This document shows positions 1 through 6,282 of a DNA stretch of 6,335 nt, one piece after another. Origin of the DNA: DATMFV01 sp964651005 (GTDB lineage: Bacteria; Verrucomicrobiota; Verrucomicrobiia; Chthoniobacterales; Chthoniobacteraceae); the NCBI GenBank assembly GCA_964651005.1, contig CAZYVL010000133.1, positions 1 to 6,335 of the forward strand, given 5' to 3'. Numbering within the stretch: the stretch's first letter is position 1; the number at the start of each line of letters is the position of its first letter. The position numbers were made by a program, and so were the translations under genes. The notes beneath the pieces are model-generated. The model was not told where the DNA came from. It saw nothing but the letters and a program-made list of their open reading frames with translations, and made no database searches.

Positions 1-812
1 TCCAGCCGGAGGCGGCCCTGGTGGCGAAAGAGCCGGACCGGTTCCCCGAACGCTTCGCCGAGCGTTTCCCCGCGCAGAACCTTCGTCCGTTTCCCGGCCG
101 CGAGCACGCGCCCCGATTTTAACACCAGAACGTGGCTGATCCCCGGGACGATCTCCTCGACGTGGTGCGTGACGAACACCAGCGCCGGGGCATCTTTGCG
201 CCCGGCCAGCCGGTCCACAAACCGGAGGAAATGCGCCCGCGCCACGGGGTCGAGACCCGCACACGGTTCGTCGAGGATGAGCAGCCCGGGGCGCGCCATT
301 AGCGCGCGGCCGATCAGGATGCGCTGGCGTTCGCCCTGCGAGAGCACCCGCCACGGGCGATCCGCGAGCGCTTCGGAATCGATCTGCCGGAGCATCGCGC
401 GCGCTTCCTCCTGGTCCGCCGCGCGGATGCGCCCCCAGTAGTCGATCATCGCGTACTTCCCGCTCAGGACCGTGATGAGGCCCGGCTCATGGTCGGCCAT
501 TTGCTGGCGCACGGCGGAGCTGACGAGGCCGATCCGCTTGCGGAGTTCCACCCAGTTCGACATGCCGTACTCCTGCCCGAGCACCGTAATGCGCCCCCCC
601 GTTGGGGTTTGATAACCTGTCAGCGCGCTCAAAAGCGACGTCTTGCCGGAGCCGTTTGCGCCAAGGATTGCCCAGTGTTCCCCCGGGCGGACCTCCCAGC
701 AAACGCGGTCCAGAATGCAGGAGCCTTCGCGGATCAACGTAAGATCGGAAACCTGGAGGCGCGGAGCGGCAGCGGGATCAACGGGAGTCGTGGAGGAAGA
801 GGCGGTTTTCAA
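1..812 (-). CDS. ABC transporter ATP-binding protein, ModF/YlmA-like (3' end beyond window)
   Basis: This is a single ABC-type nucleotide-binding domain that hydrolyses ATP, probably in the cytoplasm. My reading of the minus strand gives, in order: Walker A GANGSGKTS (about residues 50-58), a Q-loop region, the signature LSQGE (about 156-160), Walker B LLILDEPCAGLD (about 176-187) and the switch histidine in VTHH (about 214-217). The LSQGE signature together with DEPCAGLD and THHVEEI resembles the ModF/YlmA group, whose members are often solitary ATPases of unclear substrate. No permease or binding protein is visible next to it. About 270 residues are present, close to full length for the group, so few C-terminal residues are likely missing. 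The start is uncertain. I chose TTG at 812, about 20 residues before the conserved RLQVSDLTL. In-frame ATGs lie at 914 and 1004, but the added residues are Cys/Arg-rich, look non-coding and would fill the divergent promoter region. The family call is firm; the transported substrate is unknown. Confidence 0.9.
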   Translation of the reverse strand, partial: MKTASSSTTPVDPAAAPRLQVSDLTLIREGSCILDRVCWEVRPGEHWAILGANGSGKTSLLSALTGYQTPTGGRITVLGQEYGMSNWVELRKRIGLVSSAVRQQMADHEPGLITVLSGKYAMIDYWGRIRAADQEEARAMLRQIDSEALADRPWRVLSQGERQRILIGRALMARPGLLILDEPCAGLDPVARAHFLRFVDRLAGRKDAPALVFVTHHVEEIVPGISHVLVLKSGRVLAAGKRTKVLRGETLGEAFGEPVRLFRHQGRLRL

Positions 813-1002
813 TCCCTGCTTTTTAAACGCCCTCCGGCTCCGGCACAACGCCGATTGCACACCTCCATCCCCGCAAAAAGAACACGCCGAAATGCGCGGC
901 TCACGGAGATCCATGCGAGATTGCCCTTGTTCCCAGGCATGGGATTCCCCCAAGGTGGTGGTTTTTCCGGCGGCCCTTGCCCGCCCGTTTCCTGTTTTTA
1001 CC
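813..1002. other. Divergent intergenic region between two ABC ATPase genes
   Basis: This stretch must hold the start signals for both flanking genes. On the plus strand the best promoter-like pair is TTGCAC (855-860) followed after 17 bases by AAGAAC (878-883), which matches the -10 consensus poorly, so I do not call it. A short inverted repeat, CCCA-ggca-TGGG, lies around 932-943. No Shine-Dalgarno is visible just before the plus-strand ATG at 1003; the preceding bases are pyrimidine-rich (tcctgtttttacc). The reading frame of the left ATPase stays open through this region up to at least 1004, which makes its true start ambiguous. Confidence 0.5.
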
Positions 1003-2610
1003 ATGCTCACAATTCGCGAACTGAAAAAAAGCCACGGCGGACGCACTCTCTTTGAAGACGCCTCGATGCAGGTGAACTACGGGGAGCGGGTGGCCCTCGT
1101 CGGCCCGAACGGCGCGGGCAAATCGACGCTTTTTTCCATCGTGCTCAAACAGGAGGAGCCTGATCGCGGAACCATCCAGCGCGATGAATGGACCATGATC
1201 GGCTATCTCCCGCAGGAAGCCGAGGCCGTCGGCGAAGAAACCGTGCTCGACCTCGCCACGGGGCGCGCGGGAGAGATCGCGAAGCTGGAGCGGCGTCTCG
1301 CGGAAATGGAAAAGGAAGGCAACGTGGACGCCCCGGAATACCTGGAGGCGCACGCCCAGCACGACGCGCTCAACAGCCCGCAGGCCGAGGCGAAAGCCAA
1401 GAGAATGCTCCGCGGCCTCGGCTACCGGGAAAGCGACTTCAGCCGCCCGGCGCGCGAGATGAGCGGCGGCTGGGTCATGCGCGCGCACCTCGCCCGCCTC
1501 CTCGTCATGGAGCCGGACCTGCTGCTGCTCGACGAGCCGACGAACCACCTCGACCTGCTTTCGCTCCTCTGGCTTCAGGATTACCTCAAGAGCTACTCCG
1601 GCGCGGTTCTGATGATCTCGCACGATCGCCAGTTCATGGACGAAATCGTCGGGCAGGTTTACGAAATCGCGGAGTGCAAGCTCATCCCCTACAAAGGCAA
1701 CTACACCGACTACCTGCACCAGCGGGAGGCCCGCTACGAACAGCAAGCCGCCGCGTATAAAAACCAGCAAAAGGAGATCAAGGCGCTCCAGGAATTTGCC
1801 GAGCGGTTCCGCTCCGTCGCCTCCAAGGCGTCGCAGGCGATGAGCAAGCTCAAGCAGATCGAGCGCATGGAGCGGATCGAAAAGCCGCTCCCTCCGCGCA
1901 AGCCGTTCCGCTTCCAGATTCCGCAGCCGCAGCGCGGCGGCCAGCGGGCGATCACACTGGATGGCATCCACATGGCCTACGGCAGCCACAAAGTGTACGA
2001 GGGGCTGGATCTGACCATCGAGCGCGGCGAGCGCACCGTCCTCGTCGGCCCGAACGGCGCGGGCAAATCGACGCTGCTCAAGCTGCTCGCGGGCGTCGTC
2101 GAGTTCCAGAAAGGCGAACGGAAGCCGGGGCATAACGCGAAGATCGGCTACTTCAGCCAGCACCGCGCCGACACGCTCGACCCGGAAAAGAGCGTGCTCG
2201 AAGAGGTCATGGACGCCGCCCCCGAAATTCGCGAGGACGACGCGCGAGCCGTCCTCGGGTCGTTCCTCTTCCGCAAGGACGACATTTACAAAAAGACCGC
2301 CGTATTGAGCGGAGGCGAGAAAAGCCGCCTGAACCTCATCAAGTTCCTCGTCGATCCGCCCAATCTCCTGCTGATGGACGAGCCGACCACGCACCTGGAC
2401 ATCCACACCGTCGAATCGCTCATCCTCGCGCTGGAGAACTACGAGGGAACGCTAATCTTCATCTCCCACGACGTCCACTTCATCCGGAAGCTCGCAACGA
2501 AAGTGCTCCACGTGCGCGACGGCAAAGTCTCCCCCTACCCCGGCGGCTACGATTACTTTCTCGAAAAATCAGGCGCAGCCGACGACCGCGCGGCACTCAC
2601 CGCAGATTGA
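1003..2610 (+). CDS. ABC-F family ATP-binding protein (YbiT-like translation factor)
   Basis: The 535-residue protein has two fused ATP-binding domains and no membrane segments, the layout of ABC-F proteins that bind the ribosomal E site and act on peptidyl-tRNA or rescue stalled ribosomes. Domain 1 has Walker A GPNGAGKST (34-42), signature MSGGW (153-157), Walker B with DEPTNHLD (177-184) and switch ISHD (205-208). Domain 2 has GPNGAGKST (349-357), LSGGE (435-439), DEPTTHLD (459-466) and ISHD (487-490). The charged linker at about 240-300, including FAERFRSVASKASQAMSKLKQ, corresponds to the P-site tRNA interaction motif and most resembles YbiT/YkpA-type members. In domain 2, Thr463 replaces the usual Asn of NHLD, and the switch reads SHDVHF rather than SHDRYF. 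The frame is open upstream to 643, but MLTIRELKKS is the normal family start, so I use ATG 1003, which lacks an evident Shine-Dalgarno. The gene seems monocistronic. A resistance role is possible for this family, but nothing here supports it. Confidence 0.95.
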   Translation: MLTIRELKKSHGGRTLFEDASMQVNYGERVALVGPNGAGKSTLFSIVLKQEEPDRGTIQRDEWTMIGYLPQEAEAVGEETVLDLATGRAGEIAKLERRLAEMEKEGNVDAPEYLEAHAQHDALNSPQAEAKAKRMLRGLGYRESDFSRPAREMSGGWVMRAHLARLLVMEPDLLLLDEPTNHLDLLSLLWLQDYLKSYSGAVLMISHDRQFMDEIVGQVYEIAECKLIPYKGNYTDYLHQREARYEQQAAAYKNQQKEIKALQEFAERFRSVASKASQAMSKLKQIERMERIEKPLPPRKPFRFQIPQPQRGGQRAITLDGIHMAYGSHKVYEGLDLTIERGERTVLVGPNGAGKSTLLKLLAGVVEFQKGERKPGHNAKIGYFSQHRADTLDPEKSVLEEVMDAAPEIREDDARAVLGSFLFRKDDIYKKTAVLSGGEKSRLNLIKFLVDPPNLLLMDEPTTHLDIHTVESLILALENYEGTLIFISHDVHFIRKLATKVLHVRDGKVSPYPGGYDYFLEKSGAADDRAALTAD

Positions 2611-2720
2611 GTGGCCGCTTGGGGTTACTCTGCTTCGGGAGTCGTGCAGGGAATCGTATCCGTTTACGAAATTCGTGATGATCTTCCTCTCCGGCACTGG
2701 CTTGCTGCGCTTCATTTCTT

Positions 2721-2748
2721 CCATAGCTTGGCATTGCCTTTGCTATGG
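2721..2748. terminator. Inverted repeat between convergent genes, possible weak bidirectional terminator
   Basis: CCATAGC (2721-2727) and GCTATGG (2742-2748) are perfect 7-base complements. Inside them, GGC and GCC (2730-2738) can add a short inner stem. The repeat lies about 110 bases past the ABC-F stop and about 45 bases past the tcdA stop, where a terminator for either convergent unit would be expected. There is no clear T tract after it on either strand, so intrinsic termination is only a guess. Confidence 0.35.
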
Positions 2749-2773
2749 TTGGCCTGTGCGCTCATTTTCGCCC

Positions 2774-2792
2774 GGGGGGTGATCGCCTCCCC
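2774..2792. terminator. GC hairpin overlapping the tcdA stop codon
   Basis: Six G (2774-2779) can pair with CC-T-CCCC (2786-2792), giving six G:C pairs with one bulged base around a six-base loop, TGATCG. The stem takes in the last base of the tcdA TAG stop (2794-2792 on the minus strand). No T-rich tail follows on either strand. It could aid termination or protect a 3' end, but function is inference from position and pairing only. Confidence 0.3.
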
Positions 2793-3667
2793 TACTCCCC
2801 CTCCGCAATCCGCCAAACAATCTCCGCCGCCGCCACAAACCCAAACGCCCCGGTGATGAACGCCGCCGCGCCGTAGCCGCTGGCGCAATCCATCCGGAGA
2901 TTTTCTCCCGGCTCGGCGGTTTCGCAGACCGTGCCGTCCGCCTGCGGAAAGACCTGCGGCTCGGCGGAGAAGACCGCCGGGACGCCGTATTCGTTCCCCT
3001 CGCCTCGCGCCCATCCGTACGTCCGCCGCAGCTTTTTACGCACCTGGCGCAGCAACATGTCGCCCCCCGTGCGGCCAAGATCGCCCCGGCGAATCTGCGT
3101 CGGATCGCGCCGCCCGCCCGCACCGCCGATGGTGAGCACCCGCAGCCCGCGCTCGCGCGCCCCGGCGATGAGCATCGCCTTGATCGACATCCGATCCACG
3201 GCGTCCACGATCCAATCATACCCACTATACCCATTTCCCGGGTCGAGCAGCCGCGCCGCCGTGGACTCCAGGAAAAACTCCGGCACAGCCCGCACCCGCG
3301 CCGCCGGGTTGATCCGGCGCACCCGCTCTTCGAGAACCGTCACCTTGGGCCGCCCGACCTCCCCTTCCAGCGCGGGGAGTTGCCGGTTGACGTTGGTGAC
3401 GCAAACCTCGTCCATGTCGATCAACGTGAGCGTGCCGACCCCGGAGCGCGCCAACGCTTCCACGACCCAGGAACCAACCCCGCCGACGCCCACAACCGCG
3501 ACATGCGCCCCGGCGAGCCGCCCAAGCGCCTCGCGCCCGTAAAGCCGCCCGATGCCGCCGAAACGGGGATCGCCCCCTTCCTCCCCGCCGCGCCCGTGGC
3601 TGGCGGGGAACGCCGCGCTCTCCTCCACGCTCCCTTCCGCGCTCTCCTCCACGCTCCCTTCCTTCAT
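2792..3667 (-). CDS. tcdA: tRNA threonylcarbamoyladenosine dehydratase TcdA
   Basis: TcdA is a cytoplasmic E1-like (ThiF/MoeB fold) enzyme that uses ATP to cyclise t6A at position 37 of ANN-decoding tRNAs into ct6A. The 291-residue product shows the nucleotide-binding loop GVGGVGS (60-66), LIDMDEVCVTNVNRQ (82-96), RINP (118-121), DAVD (155-158), GGAGGRRDPTQI (181-192), DGTVC (244-248) and the family hallmark MDCASGYGAA (259-268). These match TcdA/CsdL rather than MoeB or ThiF. I chose ATG 3667 because it overlaps the stop of the glycosyltransferase gene as ATGA, which suggests translational coupling; an ATG at 3724 in the same frame is less likely. No good Shine-Dalgarno precedes it. Residues 1-35 are an acidic, low-complexity tail, about 20 residues longer than I recall for E. 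coli TcdA, and include a tandem duplication. Partners CsdA/CsdE are not in the window. Confidence 0.94.
   Translation of the reverse strand: MKEGSVEESAEGSVEESAAFPASHGRGGEEGGDPRFGGIGRLYGREALGRLAGAHVAVVGVGGVGSWVVEALARSGVGTLTLIDMDEVCVTNVNRQLPALEGEVGRPKVTVLEERVRRINPAARVRAVPEFFLESTAARLLDPGNGYSGYDWIVDAVDRMSIKAMLIAGARERGLRVLTIGGAGGRRDPTQIRRGDLGRTGGDMLLRQVRKKLRRTYGWARGEGNEYGVPAVFSAEPQVFPQADGTVCETAEPGENLRMDCASGYGAAAFITGAFGFVAAAEIVWRIAEGE
3614..3661 (-). repeat. Two perfect tandem copies of a 24-base unit inside tcdA
   Basis: Bases 3614-3637 are repeated exactly at 3638-3661. The unit is eight codons long, so the frame is kept, and it encodes EGSVEESA twice near the N-terminus of TcdA (residues 3-18). 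The copies are identical at silent positions too, which points to a recent duplication by slippage or unequal exchange in a non-conserved tail. Confidence 0.9.
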
Positions 3668-4845
3668 GCCCGTACCGTCGCCGCGTGCGGCCTCCCACGC
3701 AGGGCGAGCGCCTCGTCGTAACACGCCTCCAGCTTGCGGATCGCCCCGGATTGCTCGAACTCGCCGCGAACGCCCTCAGACGCCCTGCGGCCCATGATTT
3801 GAAGATACTCGGAGGATTCCGTCATCCGCTCCAGCGCGACGGCCAGCGCCTCCGCATCGCGCTCCGGCACGAGGATTCCGCTCTCCTCGCTTTTCACCGC
3901 CTCCGGGATGCCGCCGTGCAGCGTGGCCGCGATCGGAAGGCCGGTCGCCATCGCCTCCAGCATCGCGTTGGGCACCCCCTCCTGGTTCGCCCCGTCGGTG
4001 ACTTCGCTCGGATGCAAAAAAACGTGCGAGCGCGCGTAGAGCGCGTTGAGTTCTTCGGAGCCGAGAAACCCGACGAACTGCACCGCCTCGCCGACGCCAA
4101 GCTCCCCCGCCAGCCGCGCGAGTTCCTCGCGCATCGGCCCCTCCCCGGCGATCGTGAACGTCGCCTTCGGGTACTTCCGCCGGAAACGGGCAAACGCCTT
4201 GAGCGACGTGACCAACCCTTTCTTGGGAATCAAACGGCAAGTCTGCACCAGACGCCATTCGCCGTCGGCGGGCATCAGCCGGTGCGCGAAGGGGAACTCA
4301 TCGAGGGGGATACCCGTGCGGTTGATCCGGATCTTCTCCGCCGGGCAGCCGATCTCCTCCAGCCGCGCCATGAGCGAGCGCGAGCGCGCCAGCACGAGCG
4401 GCACCGCCTGGAAAAGCTCCCGCATCCGGGCATCGTAGCCGGGCTGCCCTGGGCGCAACATCACGTCCGCGCCATGAAAGGAAACCACCGCCGGGCGGTC
4501 CCAGTTCTGGATAAACGGAAGCAGATGCACCCCCGTGTGGCCGAAGTAGACGTGCATCAGGTCGGCATGCCGACGCTCCAGAATCTTGTGGATGATGCGA
4601 AGCTCCCCCCGGTAATAAAGCGGCGGGAGCCTGCGGATATGCTTGAGGTAAAAGCGGAGCAGGAAATTCTTGCGCACCCGCCCATACTGCTCCACCGCGT
4701 CAAACGGGTACTTCTCCGGGCAGCGGCGCTCCTTGGCGATGACAAAGGTTTCATAACGCCGCAGCCCCGTGACCTGCCGGTAGATGTGCAGCATCTCCGG
4801 CTTGAGGAACGTAGTGCAGTAGCTGGCGACAATCGGCTTTGGCAT
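3664..4845 (-). CDS. GT4-family glycosyltransferase (GT-B fold)
   Basis: This 393-residue protein resembles retaining glycosyltransferases of family GT4, which move a sugar from a nucleotide donor to a lipid-linked or polysaccharide acceptor at the inner face of the membrane. The N-terminal acceptor domain (about 1-190) contains HVYFGHTG (98-105) and VSFHGADV (121-128). The C-terminal donor domain (about 196-380) contains CRLIPKKG (203-210), with a basic residue expected to bind the donor phosphates, then IAGEGP (232-237) and the EX7E motif with Glu289 and Glu297 in QEGVPNAMLEAMATG. There is no signal peptide or clear membrane helix. Resemblance to colanic acid/exopolysaccharide enzymes (WcaL/AmsK type) is my impression; donor and acceptor cannot be read from sequence. 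It sits between obg, 20 bases upstream, and tcdA, which it overlaps by four bases, with no other sugar genes nearby. The start ATG 4845 has no close Shine-Dalgarno; GGAGGAG lies in the end of obg about 30 bases upstream. Confidence 0.93.
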   Translation of the reverse strand: MPKPIVASYCTTFLKPEMLHIYRQVTGLRRYETFVIAKERRCPEKYPFDAVEQYGRVRKNFLLRFYLKHIRRLPPLYYRGELRIIHKILERRHADLMHVYFGHTGVHLLPFIQNWDRPAVVSFHGADVMLRPGQPGYDARMRELFQAVPLVLARSRSLMARLEEIGCPAEKIRINRTGIPLDEFPFAHRLMPADGEWRLVQTCRLIPKKGLVTSLKAFARFRRKYPKATFTIAGEGPMREELARLAGELGVGEAVQFVGFLGSEELNALYARSHVFLHPSEVTDGANQEGVPNAMLEAMATGLPIAATLHGGIPEAVKSEESGILVPERDAEALAVALERMTESSEYLQIMGRRASEGVRGEFEQSGAIRKLEACYDEALALRGRPHAATVRA

Positions 4846-4865
4846 AGTCGGCGGCGGCGTTCAGG

Positions 4866-6023
4866 TTACGACTCCTCCGGCCCGGGCGCAACCGGGGCGG
4901 CGGCGACGGCTTTCGCTTCGGAATCGAAGAGATGGCGGGCAAGCGCCGCCTTCAACTCGCCGATCCCCTCCCCCAGCTCCGCGGAAAGCGGAACCGTCTC
5001 CACCTTTGGGAAACGTTGGCGGAACTGCGCGAGGTTCTCCTCCGCGCGCGGGTCGTCCATCTTGTTGGCCGCCACGAACCACGGGCGCGCGCCCAACCCC
5101 GGATCGTACAAGCTCAGTTCCTTGCGGAGCTGCTGGAGATCCTCCACGGGGCTGCGCCCCTCGCTCCCCGCCATGTCGATCACGAACAGGAGCACCCGGC
5201 AGCGCATGATGTGGCGCAGGAACTCGTGCCCGAGGCCGACATTCGCGTGCGCCCCCTCGATCAACCCCGGAATGTCCGCCACCGGCGCGCGGCGGTACCC
5301 GTCAAACTCGACCACGCCGATGACCGGATGGAGCGTGGTGAAGGGATACGCCGCCACCTTCGGATGCGCGGAAGAGATCTTCCCGAGCAGCGTCGATTTC
5401 CCCGCGTTCGGATACCCGACTAACCCCGCGTCCGCGATGCTGCGGAGCTCCAGCAGGAAGTACCCCTCCTCGCCGTCGTCCCCCGGGGTGAACTGCCGGG
5501 GAGCGCGGTTGCGGGCACTTTTGAAATGGATATTCCCCCTGCCGCCCTCGCCTCCTTTGCAAAGGACGAACTCCGCCCCGTCATGGTCGAGATCGGCGAT
5601 CAGTTCAAGCTCCGGCTCCTTCTCCACCCCCGCCTCGGTCTCTTCCTCCGGGGACGGCACACCCTCCCCGCCCTCCTCTTCGAGCTCCCACGCCTGCGGC
5701 TTGGGCGCGAAGGGGGAGAGCCCCGCCGGAAGCCGGTAGACGAGCGTTCCGATGGGCACCTTGACGTGCTTGTCCTTCGCCGCTTTTCCGTAACACTGCT
5801 TGCCCCGGCCGTTTTCCCCGTTCTTCGCGCGGAGGATCGGCTCGTAGAAAAACGGCGTCAGCGTATCGGCGTGCGGATCGGCGTGCAGGATGATGCTCCC
5901 GCCCCGCCCGCCGTCGCCTCCGTCCGGGCCGCCCTTGGGCACAAACTTCTCGCGCCGGAAGCTGACGCTTCCATCCCCGCCCTTCCCGGCCTTGGCATAA
6001 ATTTTGATTTGATCGACAAACAT
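4866..6023 (-). CDS. obg: GTPase Obg (ribosome assembly GTPase CgtA)
   Basis: Obg is an essential GTPase that binds the 50S subunit and links ribosome maturation to growth and stress. The 385-residue product begins with the glycine-rich Obg fold (1 to about 190; MFVDQIKIYAKAGKGGDG, then FVPKGGPDGGDGGRGG). The GTPase domain follows: G1 GYPNAGKST (203-211), G2 FTT (228-230), G3 DIPG (250-253), G4 NKMD (320-323) and G5 SAE (347-349). It ends in a short Ala/Pro-rich tail and lacks the optional C-terminal OCT domain. Residues about 101-140 form an extra acidic, proline-containing stretch inside the Obg fold, absent from E. coli Obg as I recall it. ATG 6023 is chosen over an in-frame ATG at 6113 because MFVDQIKIYAKAG is the usual family start and a good Shine-Dalgarno precedes it. 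It leads the obg-glycosyltransferase-tcdA cluster. The rplU and rpmA genes that often accompany obg are not in the window. Confidence 0.97.
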   Translation of the reverse strand: MFVDQIKIYAKAGKGGDGSVSFRREKFVPKGGPDGGDGGRGGSIILHADPHADTLTPFFYEPILRAKNGENGRGKQCYGKAAKDKHVKVPIGTLVYRLPAGLSPFAPKPQAWELEEEGGEGVPSPEEETEAGVEKEPELELIADLDHDGAEFVLCKGGEGGRGNIHFKSARNRAPRQFTPGDDGEEGYFLLELRSIADAGLVGYPNAGKSTLLGKISSAHPKVAAYPFTTLHPVIGVVEFDGYRRAPVADIPGLIEGAHANVGLGHEFLRHIMRCRVLLFVIDMAGSEGRSPVEDLQQLRKELSLYDPGLGARPWFVAANKMDDPRAEENLAQFRQRFPKVETVPLSAELGEGIGELKAALARHLFDSEAKAVAAAPVAPGPEES

Positions 6024-6027
6024 GAAT

Positions 6028-6034
6028 CCCCCTC
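6028..6034 (-). promoter_or_regulatory. Ribosome binding site of obg
   Basis: On the minus strand GAGGGGG precedes the ATG at 6023. Its GAGG core ends seven bases before the start codon, a normal Shine-Dalgarno spacing. This site decides the start in favour of MFVDQIKIYAKAG over the upstream ATG at 6113. It is the clearest ribosome binding site in the window. Confidence 0.8.
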
Positions 6035-6097
6035 TCTGCCGGAGAGCCGCCGCGATTGCAATAGGCGCAACCGGCGGATTCTCCCCGACTGGGCGAA

Positions 6098-6127
6098 ATC
6101 CTATTTTTGGCACGGCCCCTGCGGCAA
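6098..6127 (-). promoter_or_regulatory. Candidate sigma-70-type promoter for the obg cluster
   Basis: Read on the minus strand, TTGCCG (6127-6122) is followed after 18 bases by TAGGAT (6103-6098), matching the -35 and -10 consensus at four of six bases each. Transcription would start near 6091, giving a leader of roughly 70 bases before obg. The spacer contains an A-rich run next to the -10. The call rests on consensus matching only, and the promoter preferences of this organism are unknown. Confidence 0.4.
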
Positions 6128-6238
6128 GGATTTCGACGCTTTTCTTTTGCGGTGGACAATCGCTTCCAAAAAGCCGGTTCCCCCGCCGTTTTTCTCTCGG
6201 CCAAAAAAGCGAAAAGGTGCCCCTCGCTCAATTTCCGC
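6128..6238. other. Central part of the obg/tRNA divergent gap, no gene seen
   Basis: This stretch is richer in A and T runs than the genes around it (for example ccaaaaaagcgaaaagg near 6201-6217). I find no convincing reading frame: short frames on both strands lack a plausible start signal and any recognisable motif. With its flanks it forms the 259-base divergent spacer between obg and the tRNA gene. Confidence 0.5.
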
Positions 6239-6267
6239 TTGCCAACCGGCGGTCGGGGAGGAACATT
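6239..6267 (+). promoter_or_regulatory. Candidate promoter for the tRNA-Pro gene
   Basis: TTGCCA (6239-6244) matches five of six -35 consensus bases. AACATT (6262-6267), exactly 17 bases further on, matches three of six -10 bases. Transcription would start near 6274, about nine bases before the tRNA, as expected for a tRNA transcript with a short 5' leader. The weak -10 keeps confidence moderate. Confidence 0.4.
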
Positions 6268-6282
6268 CACGGCTCTTGAAAT

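Noticed and set aside
643..1002. 120-residue upstream extension of the ABC-F protein
   Set aside because: The added sequence overlaps the opposite-strand ATPase gene and shows no conserved feature; the family start MLTIRELKKS falls exactly at 1003.
901..2406. 501-residue open frame on the minus strand
   Set aside because: It is a shadow of the ABC-F gene on the opposite strand, with repetitive Leu/Arg/Val/Asp-rich sequence and no family motif.
2611..2856. Plus-strand frame of 81 residues with a hydrophobic stretch (FFHSLALPLLWLACALIF)
   Set aside because: It would start at a GTG directly after the ABC-F stop, then runs through both hairpins into the 3' end of tcdA and ends in a low-complexity Pro/Ser/Gln tail. 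There is no separate ribosome binding site, and the hydrophobic run is short. A small membrane protein cannot be excluded but is not supported.
3668..3724. 19-residue N-terminal extension of TcdA from ATG 3724
   Set aside because: It lies wholly within the end of the glycosyltransferase gene, whereas ATG 3667 forms a standard ATGA stop-start overlap.
3685..5739. 684-residue open frame on the plus strand
   Set aside because: It lies antisense to the glycosyltransferase and obg genes, is rich in Arg/Pro/Ala with no recognisable domain, and is explained by the high third-position GC of those genes. The minus-strand genes have clear motifs.
6024..6113. 30-residue N-terminal extension of Obg from ATG 6113
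   Set aside because: The extension is not conserved Obg sequence and lies within the probable leader; a good Shine-Dalgarno precedes the internal ATG at 6023.
6137..6217. Possible hairpin pairing CGCTTTTC with GCGAAAAG in the obg/tRNA gap
   Set aside because: The arms are about 60 bases apart, short and A/T-rich, so chance pairing is likely; no terminator or riboswitch pattern is present.
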